A stretch of DNA of 43,709 bases, taken from assembly GCA_050292445.1 (NCBI GenBank), contig JBNKLQ010000006.1:1-43709 (forward strand), given 5' to 3'. The notes beneath the pieces were generated by a model. The model did no database searches, was not told the origin of the DNA, and was given only the letters and a program-made list of their open reading frames with translations. Within the stretch, counting starts at the first letter, position 1; every line of letters begins with the position of its first letter. The position numbers and the translations under genes are program-made. The DNA is from Leptofilum sp050292445. Its GTDB lineage: Bacteria; Chloroflexota; Anaerolineae; Promineifilales; Promineifilaceae. Of the stretch, positions 41,060-43,709 are shown piece after piece.

Positions 41060-41698
41060 ATGAACAGACGTTGGTTGCGCCTGGCAAGACATTTAGCGAT
41101 TGAGGCAGAAGCCGCGCAACAGGTATGGCATGGTCTGGCCACTGCATATGGCGCAGACGGCCGTTTCTACCACAACCTCACACACATCCAGCACACTTTA
41201 GACATTGCTGAGCAATTGCAGAACGTGGCTGTGGATTTTGCGGCCGTTCAGCTGGCCCTCTGGTTTCATGACGTAGTGTATGATCCGCGCCGCAACGACA
41301 ACGAAGCCCAAAGCGCTGCCTACGCTGAGCGGGTGTTACGTCCTCTGTGCGTGCCAGATACGTTGCTAGCCACCGTAAGCGATCTCATTTTAGCCACCAA
41401 AAGCCACGAAGCCCCTCGGCCCGATCCCAACATTTTTGTCATTCTCGATGCTGACCTGGCAATCTTGAGCGCGCCCCCAGCGCAGTACGATGCTTACGCC
41501 AAAGCCATCCGGCTGGAGTATAGTTTTGTGCCGGATGAGCAGTACGTGGTGGGGCGAACGGCCGTTTTGCAGAAATTTTTAGCCCGGTCGCCTTTTTATT
41601 TTGCGGAATGGATGCGAGAAAGGGGGGATACGGCCGTTAATCAAAACCTGAATCGTGAGCTGGCGGGGTTAAAAAAGCAGAACACAGAGAGGCACTGA
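41060..41698 (+). CDS. HD-superfamily metal-dependent phosphohydrolase (predicted, COG4339-like)
   Basis: 212 residues; AAGGTGG precedes the ATG. Motifs 'FYHNLTHIQHTLDI' (first His ligands), 'ALWFHDVVYDPRRNDNE' (HD doublet), 'ILATKSHE' and 'FVILDADLAILS' match the small HD family annotated as predicted metal-dependent phosphohydrolases. The natural substrate is unknown. The last codons ('QNTERH') and the stop lie in the left arm of an intergenic inverted repeat, so the C-terminal tail is probably acquired. The second half of the gene carries two ACGGCCGT sites. Confidence 0.85.
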   Translation: MNRRWLRLARHLAIEAEAAQQVWHGLATAYGADGRFYHNLTHIQHTLDIAEQLQNVAVDFAAVQLALWFHDVVYDPRRNDNEAQSAAYAERVLRPLCVPDTLLATVSDLILATKSHEAPRPDPNIFVILDADLAILSAPPAQYDAYAKAIRLEYSFVPDEQYVVGRTAVLQKFLARSPFYFAEWMRERGDTAVNQNLNRELAGLKKQNTERH

Positions 41699-41771
41699 GA
41701 ATCACGGAGTTGCACAGAGATTTTGCTTTTTCTCTGTGAACCTCTGTGCTACCTCTGCGAAACTCTGTGTT
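41681..41771. repeat. Intergenic inverted repeat of the ACACAGAG type
   Basis: AACACAGAG (41681-41689) pairs with CTCTGTGTT (41763-41771). Inside, CACAGAGA (41713-41720) pairs with TCTCTGTG (41731-41738). It begins within the HD-hydrolase gene, supplying its stop, and separates it from the convergent membrane-protein gene. Confidence 0.7.
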
Positions 41772-41783
41772 CCTAAAAAGTTT

Positions 41784-42272
41784 CTACCGCATTGCTATAT
41801 TGAGTAGGGTGATGAGAACGGCCGTATTCAAGACCAGCCGAATGACCCCCACAAATCGGACACGCTTGTGATCAAGCGTGAAATGGTACCAAAGAGCCTT
41901 CAGATAGCTTCGGCCAAACGGCCCAAAACTTTTGATGACAGGCTCGCTTGCCAAACGTCCGCCATAAAACCAGCCTATCCCAGATATTGTTTCAATCAAT
42001 CCTTTGCATAACCCGACACCAATTGCGGGGACAAAGAATATGAACAGATAAAAGAGGTTGGTTGGCGACCCCTGAAAATAACGAGCCGAGCCGATGACTG
42101 ACAGCGGCAACCAAAGGATGAGGAACAATTTAAAGCCGCTAAATAACCATTCCTTGTCCGGTCGAGACGCGAGGAAGTGCGTCTCATCGAGCCACTGAAC
42201 GCCTGTGAGCAGAATTCGTGGCAGGTAAATCAACGTAAGCCAGACGAGAAACCAGGTAGAAAATGTGGCCAA
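41784..42272 (-). CDS. Membrane protein of unknown function next to the SoxD-like gene
   Basis: 162 residues with about four hydrophobic segments: 8-24, 46-62, 71-90 and 142-158. The central loop is Gly-rich ('ETISGIGWFYGGRLASEP'), followed by a basic, His-containing loop ('KALWYHFTLDHKRVRF'). No family recognised. It starts 11 bases after the SoxD-like gene in the same direction, so they form a two-gene operon. Confidence 0.65.
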   Translation of the reverse strand: MATFSTWFLVWLTLIYLPRILLTGVQWLDETHFLASRPDKEWLFSGFKLFLILWLPLSVIGSARYFQGSPTNLFYLFIFFVPAIGVGLCKGLIETISGIGWFYGGRLASEPVIKSFGPFGRSYLKALWYHFTLDHKRVRFVGVIRLVLNTAVLITLLNIAMR

Positions 42273-42283
42273 CGATCTTTGTC

Positions 42284-42517
42284 CTACAAGATTTGGTCTG
42301 TGCGGGTGTCGCGGGTGAGGCGGACCCAGCGGCGACAGCCGTAGGTGTGGAACCAGGCTTCGACCTGCGGCCCTTCCGGGTTGTTGTGCATGAAGGCCCG
42401 GTCCAGATCGCGCTCGTCTGGGTCGGTGATGTGCTCAGGCACCGCCAAAATTTCGCCAAAAGCAAATTCTTCAATGGGGCGTGGGCCACAGTGCGGGCAG
42501 GGAATTTGTATACTCAT
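42284..42517 (-). CDS. Orphan sarcosine oxidase delta subunit-like zinc protein
   Basis: 77 residues from the ATG at 42517 (GGAG 8 bases upstream); an open frame 19 codons longer lacks similarity. The SoxD pattern is clear: 'IPCPHCGPRPIEEF' (5-18) with Cys7 and Cys10, 'NNPEGPQVEAWFHTYGCRRW' (45-64) with H57 and Cys61, and 'RDTRT' (69-73). In heterotetrameric sarcosine oxidase this subunit binds zinc and helps assembly. The alpha, beta and gamma subunits and folate-pathway genes are absent here, so it either works with distant partners or has another role with the adjacent membrane protein. Confidence 0.82.
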   Translation of the reverse strand: MSIQIPCPHCGPRPIEEFAFGEILAVPEHITDPDERDLDRAFMHNNPEGPQVEAWFHTYGCRRWVRLTRDTRTDQIL

Positions 42518-42556
42518 TGTTTGTTCTCCGTCTGCATGTTTCGTTAATCGAACAAC

Positions 42557-42649
42557 TTTGACGCAAAGGCGCAAAGGTGCAAAGAAATGAGAAAGAAAGG
42601 ACAGATTTTTCCTTTGCGCCTTCCAATTCTTTGCGTTCTTTGCGTCAAA
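42557..42649. repeat. Long intergenic hairpin, GACGCAAAGG family, copy 2
   Basis: The left arm TTTGACGCAAAGGCGCAAAG is complementary to a right arm ending CTTTGCGTTCTTTGCGTCAAA. The left arm is nearly identical to that at 7422. It lies between the WD40 gene and the SoxD-like gene, both on the minus strand. Confidence 0.75.
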
Positions 42650-42671
42650 AATAGTTCACATGTTTAGATCA

Positions 42672-43709
42672 TTACGGCCGTTCCAAAACCTGCCACACAC
42701 GCACCAATCCATCATTACCCACACCGGCCACCATCAACCCATCGGCTGACCAGGCGACGTTGCTGCTGCGGGGATGCAGCGAGATGGGGGTGCCAACTTC
42801 TGTGCCGTCGCTGGTTTGGTAGAAACGGCCGTTGCCACCCACCACCGCCGCCAACATTGTATCATCCGGCGAAAAGGCCAGGCCGCGCACCGCAATTTGC
42901 GTGTTCCAGTTTAGTGCAGGTGGGTCATTATCGTCCACCGGAAAGTCCCAGAGCAGAATACGGCCGCTGTTGTCTCCGGTGGCAAAGCGCAGGCTGTCGC
43001 TGCTCCAGGCGGCGGCATTGACCGGCGCGTTGTGTTCGGTGAGCGTCACCGACAGGCGCGTGTTGTCTGGCGGGCGCAGCTGCACCAGGCCGGTGTTGCC
43101 GGTGGCCACCATCTCTTCGCCGTTGGGCGAGCGGGCCACAAACAGCACCTGTCCCAGGGCGTTGACCGAAAATGAGCGCATCTCATCGCCGCTGGCCACG
43201 TTCCACAACTTAAGTGTACTGTCGAAGCTGCTGGAAGCCACTACGGTGCTGTCTGGTGACCAGGTAACGGCCGTTACCGTATTTGAGTGCCCAGCAAAAC
43301 TTTGCACCATTCGTCCCGTGGCCGCTTCCCACACACGCACCAATTCGTCCGAGGTGCCATTGCTGGCAATCAGTTTGCCATTGGGCGACCAGACCACAGT
43401 TTTCACGCCGCCCTCGTGCCCGCCCAGCACCCGCTCAATGCGCTGCTCGGCTACCGACCAGATGAGAATGGTGCCTTCCACAGTGCCCACGGCCAGCTGC
43501 GTGTTGTCCGGCGACCAGGACACAAAAGTAGCTTCGCGATATTGCGCATAACGATTGAGAACGGCCGTTTGCCCACCATCTTCTCCTGACCACAAACCTA
43601 CCGTGCCATCCCGCCCGCCCAGCGAGAGCAGCTGGTTGCTGCCAGGCAGCCAAAACAGCTGCTGCACCCCGGCCTGGTTGCCAAATGTCAGCAAGGGCTG
43701 GCGCTCGTT
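42672..43709 (-). CDS. WD40-repeat protein, 5' part beyond the window
   Basis: At least 345 residues; the frame is open to the right edge, so the N-terminus is missing. About seven WD40 blades are visible, for example 'LLSLGGRDGTVGLWS', 'LAVGTVEGTILIWSV', 'LIASNGTSDELVRVWEAATG', 'VVASSSFDSTLKLWNVASG', 'RFATGDNSGRILLWDF' and 'MVAGVGNDGLVRVWQV'. The 'AWSPDG'-like strand preceding each blade is well kept. Proteins of this kind serve as scaffolds, and in Chloroflexota are often fused to Ser/Thr kinases or AAA-like NTPases; the missing part could be such a domain. Partner unknown. Confidence 0.85.
   Translation of the reverse strand, partial: NERQPLLTFGNQAGVQQLFWLPGSNQLLSLGGRDGTVGLWSGEDGGQTAVLNRYAQYREATFVSWSPDNTQLAVGTVEGTILIWSVAEQRIERVLGGHEGGVKTVVWSPNGKLIASNGTSDELVRVWEAATGRMVQSFAGHSNTVTAVTWSPDSTVVASSSFDSTLKLWNVASGDEMRSFSVNALGQVLFVARSPNGEEMVATGNTGLVQLRPPDNTRLSVTLTEHNAPVNAAAWSSDSLRFATGDNSGRILLWDFPVDDNDPPALNWNTQIAVRGLAFSPDDTMLAAVVGGNGRFYQTSDGTEVGTPISLHPRSSNVAWSADGLMVAGVGNDGLVRVWQVLERP

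Larger units (their letters stand above)
724..43568. repeat. Dispersed palindromic octamer ACGGCCGT (HIP1-like), first to last copy
   Basis: About 75 exact copies were counted by eye, roughly one per 580 bases, between the first at 724-731 and the last at 43561-43568. Around 30 are extended to the decamer AACGGCCGTT. Fewer than one copy would be expected from base composition. Copies lie in coding and non-coding DNA. In genes they are read in all frames, as Thr-Ala-Val, Asn-Gly-Arg or Arg-Pro-Phe/Leu. They are sparse where protein sequence is constrained: none between about 2050 and 5480, and two in the 3.9-kb secA gene. One-mismatch forms such as GCGGCCGT and ACGGCCGA are also frequent. The core CGGCCG would suit a DNA methyltransferase or another DNA-binding protein, but none is encoded in this window. 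Confidence 0.9.

Noticed and set aside
42832..43551. Plus-strand ORF of 239 codons
   Set aside because: It is the antisense of the WD40 coding region, whose minus-strand frame has repeated WD40 blades and is open throughout.
1..43709. CRISPR array, tRNA or rRNA genes
   Set aside because: No regularly spaced direct repeats with unique spacers and no recognisable tRNA cloverleaf or rRNA segment were seen on either strand.

Overview
The window reads as bacterial chromosomal DNA, most probably from Chloroflexota (an Anaerolineae/Ardenticatenia-like lineage). This is inferred from protein style, not from a marker gene: Thr/Pro-rich linkers in surface proteins, a stacked-GAF histidine kinase, a Ser/Thr kinase with FHA and extracellular modules, a QueA variant and an extra-long SecA. 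No rRNA, tRNA, CRISPR array, transposase or phage gene was seen. Both edges cut a gene: an ArsR-type regulator on the left and a WD40 protein on the right.

Layout. 0-3.2 kb: two overlapping ArsR-type regulators on the minus strand behind a strong promoter covered by an operator array, divergent from three membrane-protein genes. 3.3-5.2 kb: methionine aminopeptidase and a convergent AI-2E-family permease. 5.4-9.8 kb: an orphan terminator, an SDR-queA pair, a LysE-type exporter and a beta-propeller lipoprotein. 9.9-12.5 kb: metal-ion ABC ATPase and permease with a Fur-family regulator (no binding protein in view) and a DUF1294 protein. 12.5-16.9 kb: a secreted protein with six SH3b repeats, the B12-binding methylmalonyl-CoA mutase subunit with MeaB, and PRPP synthetase. 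17-25.3 kb: a 1315-residue SecA and a 1349-residue six-GAF histidine kinase. 25.4-34.7 kb: adenosine deaminase, MutM with an unknown partner, an unknown 220-residue protein, a P-loop kinase overlapping a lipid-kinase-like gene, a polytopic membrane protein, an MFS transporter with a small ORF, and threonine aldolase. 34.7-43.7 kb: a transmembrane Ser/Thr kinase, a DinB-fold protein, a YfhO-type membrane protein, an HD hydrolase, an orphan SoxD-like protein with a membrane partner, and the WD40 protein.

Most of the genes are housekeeping or envelope functions in short operons. The strongest unexplained signal is at DNA level: the palindrome ACGGCCGT, often extended to AACGGCCGTT, occurs about 75 times by manual count where fewer than one would be expected by chance. 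It lies in genes on both strands, in all reading frames and in intergenic DNA, like the HIP1 octamer of cyanobacteria. Intergenic DNA also carries several families of hairpin-forming repeats, some extending into the 3' ends of genes.
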